Counted from the first letter of the stretch, positions 22,372 through 31,901 are shown. The stretch: DNA of 64,000 nucleotides from an uncultured Clostridia bacterium (GCA_947174415.1 CAMWIW010000004.1:30301-94300), one strand, 5' to 3'. A program made the numbers and translations. The notes: a model not told the origin generated them from the letters alone.

Positions 22372-24132
22372 TTAAATTGCGAATTGACTGTTATATAAAT
22401 TAGCGTAAAAGCCTTGTTTTGCAAGCAGCTCGTCATGCGTGCCTTGCTCGATTATGTTGCCGCCCTTCATAACGAGAATTAAGTCCGCCTCTCTCACGGT
22501 TGATAGCCTGTGCGCGACGACGAAGCTCGTTCTGCCGTCCATAAGTCGGGCAAACGCCTCTTGAATTTTCTGCTCCGTGCGGGTATCGATTGAAGAGGTT
22601 GCCTCGTCAAGAATGAGCATCGGGGGAAGACAAAGCATAATCCGCGCTATACAAAGAAGCTGTTTTTGTCCTTGTGAAAGGTTGCCTCCGTCCTCCGCGA
22701 TTACCGTGTCGTAACCGTCGGGCATCTGCATAATGAAGTTGTGCGCGTGAGCGGCTTGCGCAGCTTCTTCCACTTCTTCCCGCGTTGCCGAAGGCTTACC
22801 CATTGCGATATTTTCAAAAACCGTACCGCTTTTAAGCCAGGTATCCTGCAACACCATTCCGTAGTTTTTGCGGAGGGATTTTCGCGTAACGCTTAAAACG
22901 TCGTTACCGTCAACCGTGATTTGCCCTCCGTCCAAATCGTAGAACCGCATTAAAAGATTTATAAGTGTAGTCTTGCCGCAGCCCGTAGGACCTACTATTG
23001 CTATTCTTTGACCTGCCTTTGCGGTTATATTCAGCCCTTCGATAAGTTTTTTATCCTCGTCGTAGGAAAACGAAACGTTCTTAAACTCTATATCGCCCTT
23101 GACCTTTCCGAGTACGGTTGCGTTCTCTGCGTCGGGAGTTTGAGGCTGCTCGTCGATTATCTCGTAAATTCTGCCCGCACAGGCAACGGCGTTCTGCAAT
23201 TCGGTAACTACGCCTGAAATTTCGTTAAACGGCTTTGTGTACTGATTTGCATAGGAAAGCAAGTTGGAAAGTTTGCCGACGGTAAAGACTATGGGCAGCG
23301 GCACGGCAAAAACGAGCATAAGCGCGCCCGCAAGCGCAACCGCCGCATACACTACCGCGTTCACAAAACGGGTTGCGGGGTTCGTCAGCGACGAATAAAA
23401 TATAGATTTTAAAGACGCCTTAGTCAGCCGCTCGTTTATTTCGTCAAACTTTTCAAGGTTCTCGTCCTCGTGTCCGAACGCCTGCACTACCTTTAAGTTA
23501 CCTATCATTTCGTCGATAAACGCCGTCTGTTCGCCGCGTATTTCTGAGGTTTTTCTGAACAGTGAAAAAGTCTTTGACGCGATAAACTTTGCAACGAAAA
23601 GGGAAAGCGGAGTTAATACGAATACGATTAACGCGATTATCCAGTTCATTGCAAACATTATGCCGAGAACGCCGATTATCGTAAGAACACCCGTAAACAG
23701 TTGGGTAAAGCCCATCAAAAGTCCGTCGGCAAAGGCGTCAACGTCGGCAATCGCACGGCCGACTATATCACCGTAAGAGTGTGCGTCAATGAACTTTAAA
23801 GGAAGTTTTTGCAAATGCGCGAACGCGCTTTCCCGAATATCTTTTACGACGTGGAAGGTTATGTGGTTATTGATAACGCTTGTAAGCCACTGCGCCGCGC
23901 AGGTTATACCTACGGTAACACCTATTGCCGCAAATTTTTCGAACACTTTGTCTAACTGAACTTGTTGACCCGCTATAAAGAGGTCGATAATCTGCCCGAC
24001 GAATATGGGAGCAAGAAGATTGCCCGCAACCGAAACGAAAGCAAAAAATATTGTAGCGGCAATTAAAAGCTTATAATTTTTGAGTTGTTTAAATATGCGT
24101 TTAAGCACCAATTTTTTAGAGGGTTTAGCCAT
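22372..24132 (-). CDS. Heterodimeric ABC exporter, subunit with the catalytic site
   Basis: A 586-residue half-transporter: six membrane helices (about 15-310) and a C-terminal ATPase. Walker A is VGPTGCGKTTL, the signature LSQGQ and Walker B MLILDEAT with the catalytic glutamate and a downstream H-loop VAHRLS. It begins right after the stop of its partner. The pair resembles TM287/288, BmrCD or LmrCD multidrug exporters, where one subunit holds the active catalytic residues; this is that subunit. Substrate unknown; peptide or lipid export is possible. Confidence 0.93.
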   Translation of the reverse strand: MAKPSKKLVLKRIFKQLKNYKLLIAATIFFAFVSVAGNLLAPIFVGQIIDLFIAGQQVQLDKVFEKFAAIGVTVGITCAAQWLTSVINNHITFHVVKDIRESAFAHLQKLPLKFIDAHSYGDIVGRAIADVDAFADGLLMGFTQLFTGVLTIIGVLGIMFAMNWIIALIVFVLTPLSLFVAKFIASKTFSLFRKTSEIRGEQTAFIDEMIGNLKVVQAFGHEDENLEKFDEINERLTKASLKSIFYSSLTNPATRFVNAVVYAAVALAGALMLVFAVPLPIVFTVGKLSNLLSYANQYTKPFNEISGVVTELQNAVACAGRIYEIIDEQPQTPDAENATVLGKVKGDIEFKNVSFSYDEDKKLIEGLNITAKAGQRIAIVGPTGCGKTTLINLLMRFYDLDGGQITVDGNDVLSVTRKSLRKNYGMVLQDTWLKSGTVFENIAMGKPSATREEVEEAAQAAHAHNFIMQMPDGYDTVIAEDGGNLSQGQKQLLCIARIMLCLPPMLILDEATSSIDTRTEQKIQEAFARLMDGRTSFVVAHRLSTVREADLILVMKGGNIIEQGTHDELLAKQGFYANLYNSQFAI

Positions 24133-25854
24133 TTATGCGCCCTCCTTTTCAAACTGCGAAAAGTGAATTTCACGGTATATTTCGCAATCTTTCAAAAGCT
24201 CTTCGTGCGTGCCCGAGCCAACCATTCTACCGCCGTCCAGCACGATAATTTTATCGGCGTGCCTTATTGACGAAGTGCGTTGAGAAACTATAAACACGGT
24301 AGGATTATAATCCAATTTTTTAAGAGATTGCCTTAACCTTGCGTCGGTTGCGTAATCGAGTGCAGACGCACTGTCGTCAAGAATTAATATTTCCGGCTTT
24401 TTAACGAGTGCACGGGCAATAGTAAGCCTTTGCCGCTGTCCGCCCGAAAAGTTCTTACCGCCCTGTTCCACTACCTCGTCAAGCCCGCCGTCCTTTGACG
24501 CGATTACGTCTGACGCCTGAGCCGTTTCTATGGCAGAGAGTATCTCGCCGTCAGTGGCGGTATTAGACCCCCACTGCATATTTTCGCGCACCGTCCCCTT
24601 GAAAAGAACTGCGCGCTGGGGAACTATTCCGCATTTTTCGCGGAGCTCTACGTCCCCTATAGCGTTTACGTTAACTCCGTCGATTAATACTTCCCCCTCT
24701 TTCGCGTCGTAGAAATGAGGAAGCATATTTATAAGAGTCGTTTTGCCTGCGCCCGTTCCGCCTATTATGCCAACGGTCTGTCCGCGCTCAACCGTGAAGT
24801 TTATTCCGTCCAAAGCGTTGTGAGGCGCGTTGCCGTAGTTTACGCTCACGTTTTTAAACTCTATAAAGCTGCCGCTTGCTCTTGCACCTGCCTCACCCTT
24901 TTTAAGGGAGGGCTGCATATCCAAAATTTCGGTTATTCTACCCGCACAGGCGAAGGATTTCGTTACGGTAATAATAAGGTTTGCAAGCTTAATAAGCTCT
25001 ATTAATATTTGGGACATATAGTTGTAAAGAGCAACCACCTGCCCCCTGTCCAGACTGCCGGAGTTAAATTTAATCACGCCGACGTACATTAACGCAATAA
25101 TCGCAGCGTTTATAATCGCGTAAGTCAAAGGGTTCATTAATGCCGAAACTTTACCCACGAAGCGTTGCGACTTAGTAAGCTCGGCATTCTTGCGGTTATA
25201 TGAAGAAATTTCGTCCTCTTCCTTGCAAAAGGCGCGGAGAACGCGCGCTCCCGTCAAAGTTTCGCGCGTGGCGACGGTAACTTTATCGAGATTGCCCTGC
25301 ACCTTTTTGTAAAGCGGAATACTGATAAGCATTATTCCGAAAACGACCACGCACAAAACCGCGATTGCTATTGCGAAGACGCCGCCCGCGAATGAATCAA
25401 TTAAAAACGCCATTATCATTGCGCCGAATACAATAAACGGCGAACGCATAAACAGCCTTAAAACCAAATTCACGCCCGACTGAACCTGATTTACGTCGCT
25501 CGTCATACGGGTAATCATTTTGCCCGTACCGAGATTGTCGATTTCGCTGTACGAAAGCGACTGCATTTTATCAAACAAGTCGTGCCTTAATTCTTTTGAA
25601 AACCCAACGGCAGCCTTTGCGGCGAAGTACTGTGCCGCAACCGCACTTATAAGTCCCACTACGCCAAGCGCAACCAAAATAAGGCAGGCGTAAACGATAT
25701 AAGAGGTGCTGCCGTTACCCGCGTCAATCTCGTTTATAATCGCTGAAACGACCATTGGCACGAACAACTCGAAGCTTGCCTCCAACAGCTTAAAAAGGGG
25801 CGCAAGTACGGATTGAACTTTATAATGTTTGAGATATTTCAAAAGTTTGCGCAT
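24133..25854 (-). CDS. Heterodimeric ABC exporter, subunit with the degenerate site
   Basis: A 573-residue half-transporter: six membrane helices, then an ATPase with Walker A IGGTGAGKTTL, signature FSGGQ and Walker B LILDDSASALD. The catalytic glutamate is aspartate and the H-loop reads VSQRTS with Gln for His, the classic degenerate subunit of heterodimeric multidrug exporters. It is first in a three-gene cluster with its partner and an ABC-F protein. The promoter at 25864-25892 ends only nine bases before the ATG and no Shine-Dalgarno is present. Confidence 0.93.
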   Translation of the reverse strand: MRKLLKYLKHYKVQSVLAPLFKLLEASFELFVPMVVSAIINEIDAGNGSTSYIVYACLILVALGVVGLISAVAAQYFAAKAAVGFSKELRHDLFDKMQSLSYSEIDNLGTGKMITRMTSDVNQVQSGVNLVLRLFMRSPFIVFGAMIMAFLIDSFAGGVFAIAIAVLCVVVFGIMLISIPLYKKVQGNLDKVTVATRETLTGARVLRAFCKEEDEISSYNRKNAELTKSQRFVGKVSALMNPLTYAIINAAIIALMYVGVIKFNSGSLDRGQVVALYNYMSQILIELIKLANLIITVTKSFACAGRITEILDMQPSLKKGEAGARASGSFIEFKNVSVNYGNAPHNALDGINFTVERGQTVGIIGGTGAGKTTLINMLPHFYDAKEGEVLIDGVNVNAIGDVELREKCGIVPQRAVLFKGTVRENMQWGSNTATDGEILSAIETAQASDVIASKDGGLDEVVEQGGKNFSGGQRQRLTIARALVKKPEILILDDSASALDYATDARLRQSLKKLDYNPTVFIVSQRTSSIRHADKIIVLDGGRMVGSGTHEELLKDCEIYREIHFSQFEKEGA

Positions 25855-25863
25855 ACGCGGTTA

Positions 25864-25892
25864 ATTATACCATTTATAGAAATAAAAAGCAA
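25864..25892 (-). promoter_or_regulatory. Promoter of the exporter cluster, predicted leaderless
   Basis: Minus strand: TTGCTT (25892-25887), 17-base spacer, TATAAT (25869-25864), then nine bases to the ATG at 25854. The transcript should start about three bases before the ATG. Confidence 0.7.
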
Positions 25893-25898
25893 TTTTTA

Positions 25899-25927
25899 TT
25901 GCAATTATTATCGCAATTTGCTAAACT
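25899..25927 (+). promoter_or_regulatory. Promoter of the rRNA methyltransferase gene, predicted leaderless
   Basis: TTGCAA at 25899-25904, 17-base spacer, TAAACT at 25922-25927, then six bases to ATG at 25934. It diverges from the exporter promoter; the two -35 boxes are six bases apart. Confidence 0.6.
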
Positions 25928-25933
25928 TTGAGT

Positions 25934-27097
25934 ATGGCTTACAAAGTTTACCTTAAAAAGGGTGAAGAAAAAAGAATTATTGCGGGGCACAGTTGGGTCT
26001 ACGCCAACGAAGTTGCAAAAATCGACGGCAAGGATAAGAACGGCTCGCTCGCCGAAGTCTACTCCTTTGACGGCAGGTTTATAGGCAAGGGTTATATCAA
26101 TCACGCCTCTAAAATTCTTGTAAGAGTTTTTATCCGCGGGAACGAAACCGACGATGAAAGCTTTTATATCAAACGGCTGAAAGCCGCGAACGATTACCGT
26201 ATTAAACTCGGCTACAACAACTGTTACCGCGTAGTATTTGCGGAAGCGGACGGTCTGCCCGCACTTATAGTGGATAAATACGGCGATTATCTTGCCGTGC
26301 AGTGTCTTTCACTCGGCATAGATATGCGCAAAAAGCTTATTTGCGACTGTCTCGTTAAGCTGTTTTCGCCAAAAGGCATTTTTGAAAGAAGTGATGTTTC
26401 AGTAAGAAAAAAAGAGGGCTTGCCCGAAATAAAGCAAGTGCTTTACGGTGAAGTTCCCGATTACGTAGAAATTACCGAAAACGGATTAAAAATGCTCGTT
26501 GATATTAAAAACGGTCAGAAAACGGGCTATTTTCTCGACCAAAAGGAAAACCGCTTTGCCGCAAGAAAGTACTGTAACGGCGAAGTCTTGGACTGTTTTT
26601 GCAACAGCGGCGGATTTTCGTTAAACGCTTCAACGGTTGCAGAAAAAGTAATTTCCTGCGACATATCGGAGTTAGCGCTAAAAAACGTGCGCGACAACGC
26701 CGCGCTTAACAATATCAAAAACTTAGAAACACTTTGCGGCGATGTCTTCGAGGTTTTAAGAACCTTTAAAAAAGAAAAACGGCAGTTCGATACCGTAATA
26801 CTTGACCCTCCCGCATTCTGCAAAACGGCAGACGAAGTCAAAGACGCTTACCGCGGATATAAGGATATTAACCTAACCGCAATGAAAATAGTCAAAAGCG
26901 GCGGTTTTTTAATCACTTGCTCCTGCTCCCACTATATGACGGCTACTTTATTTGAAAAAATGCTTATCGAAGCGGCAAAAGAAAGCGGCAGAACAGTTCG
27001 CTACGTCGAGATTAAAACGCAAGCGCCCGACCACCCTGCACTTCTTTCCGCAGAAGAAACTCAGTATTTAAAATTCATTGTTTTACAGGTAATATAA
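25934..27097 (+). CDS. Class I SAM-dependent rRNA methyltransferase, RlmI-like (PUA domain)
   Basis: A roughly 387-residue enzyme of the COG1092 group, which methylates a cytosine in 23S rRNA. It has an N-terminal PUA RNA-binding domain (KGEEKRIIAGHSWVYANEV), a central domain with GLPALIVDKYGDYL, and a Rossmann methyltransferase with SAM motif VLDCFCNSGGFSLNA, motif IV LDPPAFCK and the late SCSCSHYM block. A TTG at 25928 is also in frame, but the ATG at 25934 fits the family better. There is no ribosome site, and the promoter spacing suggests a leaderless mRNA. Confidence 0.92.
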   Translation: MAYKVYLKKGEEKRIIAGHSWVYANEVAKIDGKDKNGSLAEVYSFDGRFIGKGYINHASKILVRVFIRGNETDDESFYIKRLKAANDYRIKLGYNNCYRVVFAEADGLPALIVDKYGDYLAVQCLSLGIDMRKKLICDCLVKLFSPKGIFERSDVSVRKKEGLPEIKQVLYGEVPDYVEITENGLKMLVDIKNGQKTGYFLDQKENRFAARKYCNGEVLDCFCNSGGFSLNASTVAEKVISCDISELALKNVRDNAALNNIKNLETLCGDVFEVLRTFKKEKRQFDTVILDPPAFCKTADEVKDAYRGYKDINLTAMKIVKSGGFLITCSCSHYMTATLFEKMLIEAAKESGRTVRYVEIKTQAPDHPALLSAEETQYLKFIVLQVI

Positions 27098-27125
27098 AAG
27101 GCACAGTAATTTAACGGTGAACATT

Positions 27126-27533
27126 ATGAGACTTGACGGAATTGGGTTATTTGTAAAAGATATGGCAACAATGGTACGTTTTTATCGAGACGTATTAGGT
27201 TTTGAAATCCAAGAAGGCGAAGACGCCGTCAACGTTTATTTGATTAAAGACGGCACGTTGTTTATGCTTTACGAAAGAAACAAATTTGAAAGTATGACGA
27301 GCCGAAAGTATGAATATATTAAGGGGCTTAACGGACATTTTGAAATAGCGTTGTATGTGAACACTTTTGAAGAAGTCGATAAATATTTTGCCGAGGTTGT
27401 TAGTAAAGGCGCAACGCCCGTGCTTGAACCGACAACAGAGCCGTGGGGGCAAAGAACGTGCTACATTGCCGACCCTGAAGGCAATCTAATCGAAATCGGC
27501 TCTTTCAATAAACCGTTTCAAAGATTTCTCTAA
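27126..27533 (+). CDS. VOC (glyoxalase/bleomycin resistance) family protein
   Basis: A 135-residue single VOC domain: paired beta-alpha-beta-beta-beta modules with DGIGLFVKDMATMVRFY at the start, HFEIALYV in the middle and DPEGNLIEIGSF at the end. The last glutamate is the usual metal ligand. Members range from glyoxalase I to dioxygenases and drug-binding proteins; nothing here fixes the substrate. A GTG at 27117 is also in frame; the ATG at 27126 has GGTGA five bases before it. It lies 28 bases after the methyltransferase gene and may be co-transcribed with it. Confidence 0.88.
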   Translation: MRLDGIGLFVKDMATMVRFYRDVLGFEIQEGEDAVNVYLIKDGTLFMLYERNKFESMTSRKYEYIKGLNGHFEIALYVNTFEEVDKYFAEVVSKGATPVLEPTTEPWGQRTCYIADPEGNLIEIGSFNKPFQRFL

Positions 27534-27546
27534 ATATTGTGTAGTT

Positions 27547-27580
27547 AAAGGCTCTCGAACGAAATGTTCGAGAGCCTTTT
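27547..27580 (+). terminator. Intrinsic terminator after the VOC gene
   Basis: A 14-bp stem with core GGCTCTCGAAC (arms 27547-27560 and 27566-27579), 5-base loop, ending in TTTT; usable in both directions. Confidence 0.9.
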
Positions 27581-27596
27581 GCAATCCGCGCTTTTA

Positions 27597-28226
27597 TTAT
27601 TTTTCTGTTTCAGCTTTTTCAATTCCGGTGTAAACGTAGAAAAACTGCTCCGGACCGGTATCACGCATAAGCGTTTTACTATCCTTAAACTTATGGTCAA
27701 GCATATAGGTTACATGCAAATCACCCATACAGCCGCCTAAATGCATACCAAAAACAAATGCCGCCGCCAAAAACGCGCATTCGTTTACAAAATACATTCC
27801 TACCGTCAAAGCAACAAACACAACGTTAAACACCAAAAACGGCATTAAAACCGCTAATTTTGCCGCTTTGCGATAAACGTATATATCAGGCACGCCGCAA
27901 AAAGCAACGTTCCACCTTAACCCGAAAGTAAGCTTTCCGCCCGTCAACGCTTTATACGTTATACCGTGAACAAGCTCGTGCAAAATTACGTAAGCTATCA
28001 TCGCAACGACTGCCGCAAATAACGCGATAGTACAGTAAAAACTGTCCAACGAACTCAAACCGCTTCCTGCAAATTCTATAATAAGACACGCTGCGGCAAC
28101 TATAACGACCAACGGCAATAATGATAAAATCATATAAAATATTGCCGTTTTTTTATTTTTTGCGTCAATATGCAGTTTAAGTTCATACCCTTCGGGCAGT
28201 ACTTTTTCAAAGTTGTCGGATTTCAT
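27597..28226 (-). CDS. DUF3267 membrane metalloprotease-like protein
   Basis: A 209-residue membrane protein with about four hydrophobic helices. It carries HELVHGITYKALTGGK, a HExxH zinc motif at a membrane helix, followed by a conserved LTFGLRW strand; this is the pattern of DUF3267 proteins, related in outline to site-2-type membrane proteases. A second ligand may be in HLGGCMGDLH. Proteolysis is an inference from the motif. It starts three bases after the aminopeptidase gene, with little ribosome site of its own, so it is probably translated by coupling. Confidence 0.82.
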   Translation of the reverse strand: MKSDNFEKVLPEGYELKLHIDAKNKKTAIFYMILSLLPLVVIVAAACLIIEFAGSGLSSLDSFYCTIALFAAVVAMIAYVILHELVHGITYKALTGGKLTFGLRWNVAFCGVPDIYVYRKAAKLAVLMPFLVFNVVFVALTVGMYFVNECAFLAAAFVFGMHLGGCMGDLHVTYMLDHKFKDSKTLMRDTGPEQFFYVYTGIEKAETEK

Positions 28227-28229
28227 TTA

Positions 28230-29456
28230 TTATATTGCCCAATTGCCGTCTTTGAAAATCTGAACGCGCTTACCGTCTTTGGTTACGCCTACGATAGACG
28301 TATCTGCGCTTCCTATCATAAAGTCAACGTGTATCATAGAGCTGTTCACGCCCAGCCTTTCGCACTCTTCAACCGTGTACTTTTCGTAATTTTCAAGGCA
28401 GTTATTGAAACCCCTGCCGAGTGCCAAATGACAGCTCGCATTCTCGTCAAACAGGGTATTGTAAAACAATATGCCCGTGTTGTTTATAGGCGAATCGTGA
28501 GCAATAAGCGCCACTTCTCCTAGATACGCCGCACCCTCGTCCATAGAAATCATTTTTTCTAAAAGGTCCTGATTTTTCTCGGCGTGAACTTCAACCGCTT
28601 TACCGTTTTCAAAGCGTATCCAGAAATTTTCTATAAGCTTGCCTTGATACGAAAGGGGCTTAGTTGCAACCACTTTCCCTTCCGCTTTTCCGCGCACGGG
28701 GGTAGTAAACACCTCCTCGCTGGGAATGTTGGGATTGTAGTAAATATTGCTGTCAAGCGTGTACTCTCCGCCTCCGAGGAAAATTCCCTTTTCGTTCAAG
28801 CCCACTTTGAAATCCGTACCGTTCGCGCTCTTGTATTCGAGGCTTGCAAACTTATAATCATTTAAGAACTTGCAACGTTTCGCAAGGTTTTCGTTGTGTT
28901 CTTTCCAAGCCTTTATAGGGTTATCGTCCACGCGCGAGGTATATAAAATTGCCTCCCAAAGCTTTTCGATAGCTTTTTTATCGGAAAGGTCGGGAAAAAC
29001 TTTCTTAGCCCATTCTTTTCCGGGAACGGCAGCAATACACCACTGATACTTGTTCTCCATTGCGTCGCGGTAGGGCTTGATAATAGGGTAACGCGCCATT
29101 CCCGCCTTTGCAATTTTCTCGCTGTCCGTGCCGTTCAAACCATCTGGGTCGTCGGACTCAAGCCAAAGCTTGCAGGGGAGCTTATCCACCTTCTCTTGAA
29201 GTTCAGCCTTTTCAACTTCGGTTACTTCCGAAAGCGTTTCTAAACTTCTGTAATTATAGTTGAGCTTCGTTACGGGCATATAAGACCAGTTTACCTTAAC
29301 GCGCTTTGCGCCCGCCTTATAGCACTCTTCCACTACCATTGCAACGAATTCAGGCTGATCAAGTCCGCAGTCGATAAAAACGAGCTGACCCTTTTTTACG
29401 TTTAAACCGCATTTAACTATAAGTTTTGCATATTTTTTCAATCTTGATTTCTGCAT
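28230..29456 (-). CDS. M29-family aminopeptidase
   Basis: A 408-residue cytoplasmic metallo-aminopeptidase of the thermophilic family M29 (AmpS/AmpT). Recognisable blocks are the N-terminal YAKLIVKCGLNVKKGQLVFI, EEVFTTPVRGKAEGKV, MDEGAAYLGEVALIAHDSPI with the metal-binding glutamate, and NASCHLALGRGF then MIHVDFMIG. It should trim N-terminal residues from imported or turned-over peptides. AAGGTGG lies before the ATG and a good promoter at 29486-29514. Confidence 0.93.
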   Translation of the reverse strand: MQKSRLKKYAKLIVKCGLNVKKGQLVFIDCGLDQPEFVAMVVEECYKAGAKRVKVNWSYMPVTKLNYNYRSLETLSEVTEVEKAELQEKVDKLPCKLWLESDDPDGLNGTDSEKIAKAGMARYPIIKPYRDAMENKYQWCIAAVPGKEWAKKVFPDLSDKKAIEKLWEAILYTSRVDDNPIKAWKEHNENLAKRCKFLNDYKFASLEYKSANGTDFKVGLNEKGIFLGGGEYTLDSNIYYNPNIPSEEVFTTPVRGKAEGKVVATKPLSYQGKLIENFWIRFENGKAVEVHAEKNQDLLEKMISMDEGAAYLGEVALIAHDSPINNTGILFYNTLFDENASCHLALGRGFNNCLENYEKYTVEECERLGVNSSMIHVDFMIGSADTSIVGVTKDGKRVQIFKDGNWAI

Positions 29457-29485
29457 AATTCCACCTTAAAAATTAATTTAGGTTA

Positions 29486-29514
29486 ATTATAGCATTTAAA
29501 TTCCTTTTGCGCAA
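29486..29514 (-). promoter_or_regulatory. Sigma-A promoter of the M29 aminopeptidase gene
   Basis: Minus strand: TTGCGC (29514-29509), 17-base spacer, TATAAT (29491-29486), with a normal leader of about 23 bases. Confidence 0.75.
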
Positions 29515-29520
29515 GGTTTT

Positions 29521-30435
29521 TTATTTCTTTTTGTTTTTTATTATGACTATCGCAACGTAAGCGGCAAGCAACGCCGCGCACGTTCCCAAAAGTATGCCGT
29601 ACATTGCTCCGAGTTGAATTTGCGTGCCGAACACCGTAATATTGGCGTCGAAGCCCGTTTTAATTCCCTCTACCGCATCCGCGGGAATACCCGCGTCCGA
29701 AAATGCCGTAAGATATCCGTTCATATAGTGATTGCGCATTATGCCAACGCCGTACGTACCGGGCAGACAGCAAAGAATATCTCTGAGCCCTTCCGAGAAC
29801 TGCGAAAAAGGCATATATGCACCGCAGATAAAGCCGTACATCGACGACACGAGGGTTGCAACCGCCGACAGTCCGCCTTGATTCTTTATGAAACTTTCCA
29901 CCACTCCCGCAAGAAGCGTTCCGAAAAGCGTGCAGCAGAAAATATCAACAACAATCATAAATGCGTCGCCGACATTGATATACCACCCAACGCACGCAAG
30001 ATAGATATGCCCCAAGAGCATTATGATTACAAGGACTATAAAAGTTACGAAAAAGTTAGAAATAAAATACGCAACCGAAATAGTTGTTCCCTTAGCAGGT
30101 GATACCTGAAAATCGTTCAAGCTCCCCTCTATTTTGTCCGTAACCATAATGATATTGGAACTGAACGCAACCGTAACCGCGCTTACGCTTAATACCGACG
30201 ACATAAGCCACGCACCGACGATGCCGTTTAAAATTTTATCGTCAACCTCGAACCCTTCGGGAATTGCCGCGTTAAAGCTGTCTAAATACACGTTGCGCAA
30301 GAACGTTACAAACAACACCAAAAGTATCAACGGAGTTATAAGCGAAATAAAAAAGGTAAATTTGTCCTTAAAATAACACTTAGTGTTGCGCGAAACCAAA
30401 GAAATAAGTTTTTTACATTCAACCGTAGCCGTCAT
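29521..30435 (-). CDS. ABC-2 type drug efflux permease
   Basis: A 304-residue permease with six predicted helices, the ABC-2 layout: KDKFTFFISLITPLILLVLF at the first helix, a long extracellular loop, and a cluster of four helices including the reentrant FICGAYMPFSQF region. It starts directly after the ATPase stop codon, forming a two-component exporter of the daunorubicin/bacitracin type controlled by the TetR gene ahead. Confidence 0.92.
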   Translation of the reverse strand: MTATVECKKLISLVSRNTKCYFKDKFTFFISLITPLILLVLFVTFLRNVYLDSFNAAIPEGFEVDDKILNGIVGAWLMSSVLSVSAVTVAFSSNIIMVTDKIEGSLNDFQVSPAKGTTISVAYFISNFFVTFIVLVIIMLLGHIYLACVGWYINVGDAFMIVVDIFCCTLFGTLLAGVVESFIKNQGGLSAVATLVSSMYGFICGAYMPFSQFSEGLRDILCCLPGTYGVGIMRNHYMNGYLTAFSDAGIPADAVEGIKTGFDANITVFGTQIQLGAMYGILLGTCAALLAAYVAIVIIKNKKK

Positions 30436-31344
30436 TTACATACCCTCCAAATCTTTGCCCGTAACTTTAAGAAACACGTTGTCCATATTGCCTTTTAAAA
30501 CTTCGAAGTCGGTGAAAAGCTTTGGATATTTTTTTATAAGTTCGGTTGCTTCGTTCGTCTTATTTAACACGACTTCCAAGAAATCGCGTTCCATTTTCAG
30601 CCCGTAGCCCAATGGAGCAAGCAACTTTTCCGCCTCGTCTTTATCCGAATAAATTCTTATGTAATCGTTTGCATAGTTATTTTTCAGCTCGTGCGGAGTA
30701 CCTTCGGCAACTTTTTTGCCGCTGTCTAAAATAACTACGTAGTCGGCTTCAGCCGCTTCTTCCATATAGTGTGTGGTAAGAAATACGGTAAGACCCTTTT
30801 CTTTACGCAGCTTATCGATTACTCCCCACACGGTTTTACGCGTTTTCGGGTCAAGCCCCGTGGTAGGTTCGTCTAAAATTAAAAGCTCGGGACTGTGGAA
30901 AAGTGCTCGGGCAATATCTATCCTTCTCTTCTGCCCACCCGAAAGCTTGCATAAGGGACGCTTTAATATTTCTTGTAAGTCAAGAAGTTCGGTAATTTCG
31001 TCAAGCCGAGTTTTAAAATTCTTCCCGAAAATCCCGTACAGCGCTGCGCGCGACTTCAGATTGTCGTAAACGGACAGCTTTTTATCGAGTACAGAATTTT
31101 GAAACACTATGCCTATACTGCCCTTTATTTTATCGGCGTTTTTATCTATGTCGTAGCCGCAGACGTTAACTTTACCTGCGTCCTTTTTAAGCGTACCGCT
31201 TATTATATTTATCGTGGTTGACTTGCCTGCACCGTTTATACCTAGGAAAGCAAACAGCTCTCCCTCTTTAACCTTAAAAGAAACCCCGTCTACAGCCTTC
31301 ACGTCTTTAAACGATTTTTCAAGGTTTTCGATTTCGATTATCAT
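30436..31344 (-). CDS. ABC transporter ATP-binding protein (drug-type)
   Basis: A 302-residue ATPase: Walker A GINGAGKST, Q-loop VFQNSVLDKKL, signature LSGGQKRRIDIARAL, Walker [14 protein letters not shown]-loop LTTHYMEEA. The C-terminal 80 residues form the small regulatory domain common in DrrA-type proteins. It overlaps the TetR stop by four bases and abuts the permease gene, so the three are one operon. Confidence 0.95.
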   Translation of the reverse strand: MIIEIENLEKSFKDVKAVDGVSFKVKEGELFAFLGINGAGKSTTINIISGTLKKDAGKVNVCGYDIDKNADKIKGSIGIVFQNSVLDKKLSVYDNLKSRAALYGIFGKNFKTRLDEITELLDLQEILKRPLCKLSGGQKRRIDIARALFHSPELLILDEPTTGLDPKTRKTVWGVIDKLRKEKGLTVFLTTHYMEEAAEADYVVILDSGKKVAEGTPHELKNNYANDYIRIYSDKDEAEKLLAPLGYGLKMERDFLEVVLNKTNEATELIKKYPKLFTDFEVLKGNMDNVFLKVTGKDLEGM

Positions 31345-31901
31345 TTATTCTCTCCTTTTAATTGTTTGATTGTTCCAAAATACGCGTCTGATAACATTTG
31401 ACTTACGGTTTCCCAATCTATGTCGATATATTCAGTGGCGAATATGCTTGCAATGCCGTGAACGAAAATCCACATATGCATGTGAAGCCTGCTTGCCTGA
31501 TCTTGATACAGCCCGTAGTTTTTCATTATCATAAAAACCGTATTGTCAAAAATCTGCTGTGTGCCGTCTTTGACCATATTTTGGTGCATCATAGCGTATT
31601 TGAAAAGCTCTTTTTCTTCTTTTGCAAAGCGGATATAGCCCATACCCACGGCTTTATATGTTTCATACTTGCCGCTTGCCACTTCGTCGTCCATATATTT
31701 TTGAAAGACTTCCAACACCTTTTTGTTTACTTGCTTTTTCAAATCTTCCATTCCGTTGAACGACAGATATATAGGCTGAGTTGAACAATTGCACCGTTTT
31801 GCAACAGAGCGCATATTAAGAGCCTCTATCCCACTCTCCCTCACTATTTCAAGCGCGGCGTTTAAAATATCTTCCTTTGTTATCACTTTCTTTGCAGGCA
31901 T
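31341..31901 (-). CDS. TetR-family transcriptional repressor
   Basis: A 186-residue TetR protein: N-terminal helix-turn-helix (ITKEDILNAALEIVRESG, MRSVAKRCNCSTQPIYLSF) and an all-helical ligand domain. It is first in an operon with the ABC drug exporter, and two adjoining 16-bp palindromes lie between its -10 box and its start, so it very likely represses its own operon until a compound binds. GGGG lies six bases before the ATG. Confidence 0.93.
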   Translation of the reverse strand: MPAKKVITKEDILNAALEIVRESGIEALNMRSVAKRCNCSTQPIYLSFNGMEDLKKQVNKKVLEVFQKYMDDEVASGKYETYKAVGMGYIRFAKEEKELFKYAMMHQNMVKDGTQQIFDNTVFMIMKNYGLYQDQASRLHMHMWIFVHGIASIFATEYIDIDWETVSQMLSDAYFGTIKQLKGENK

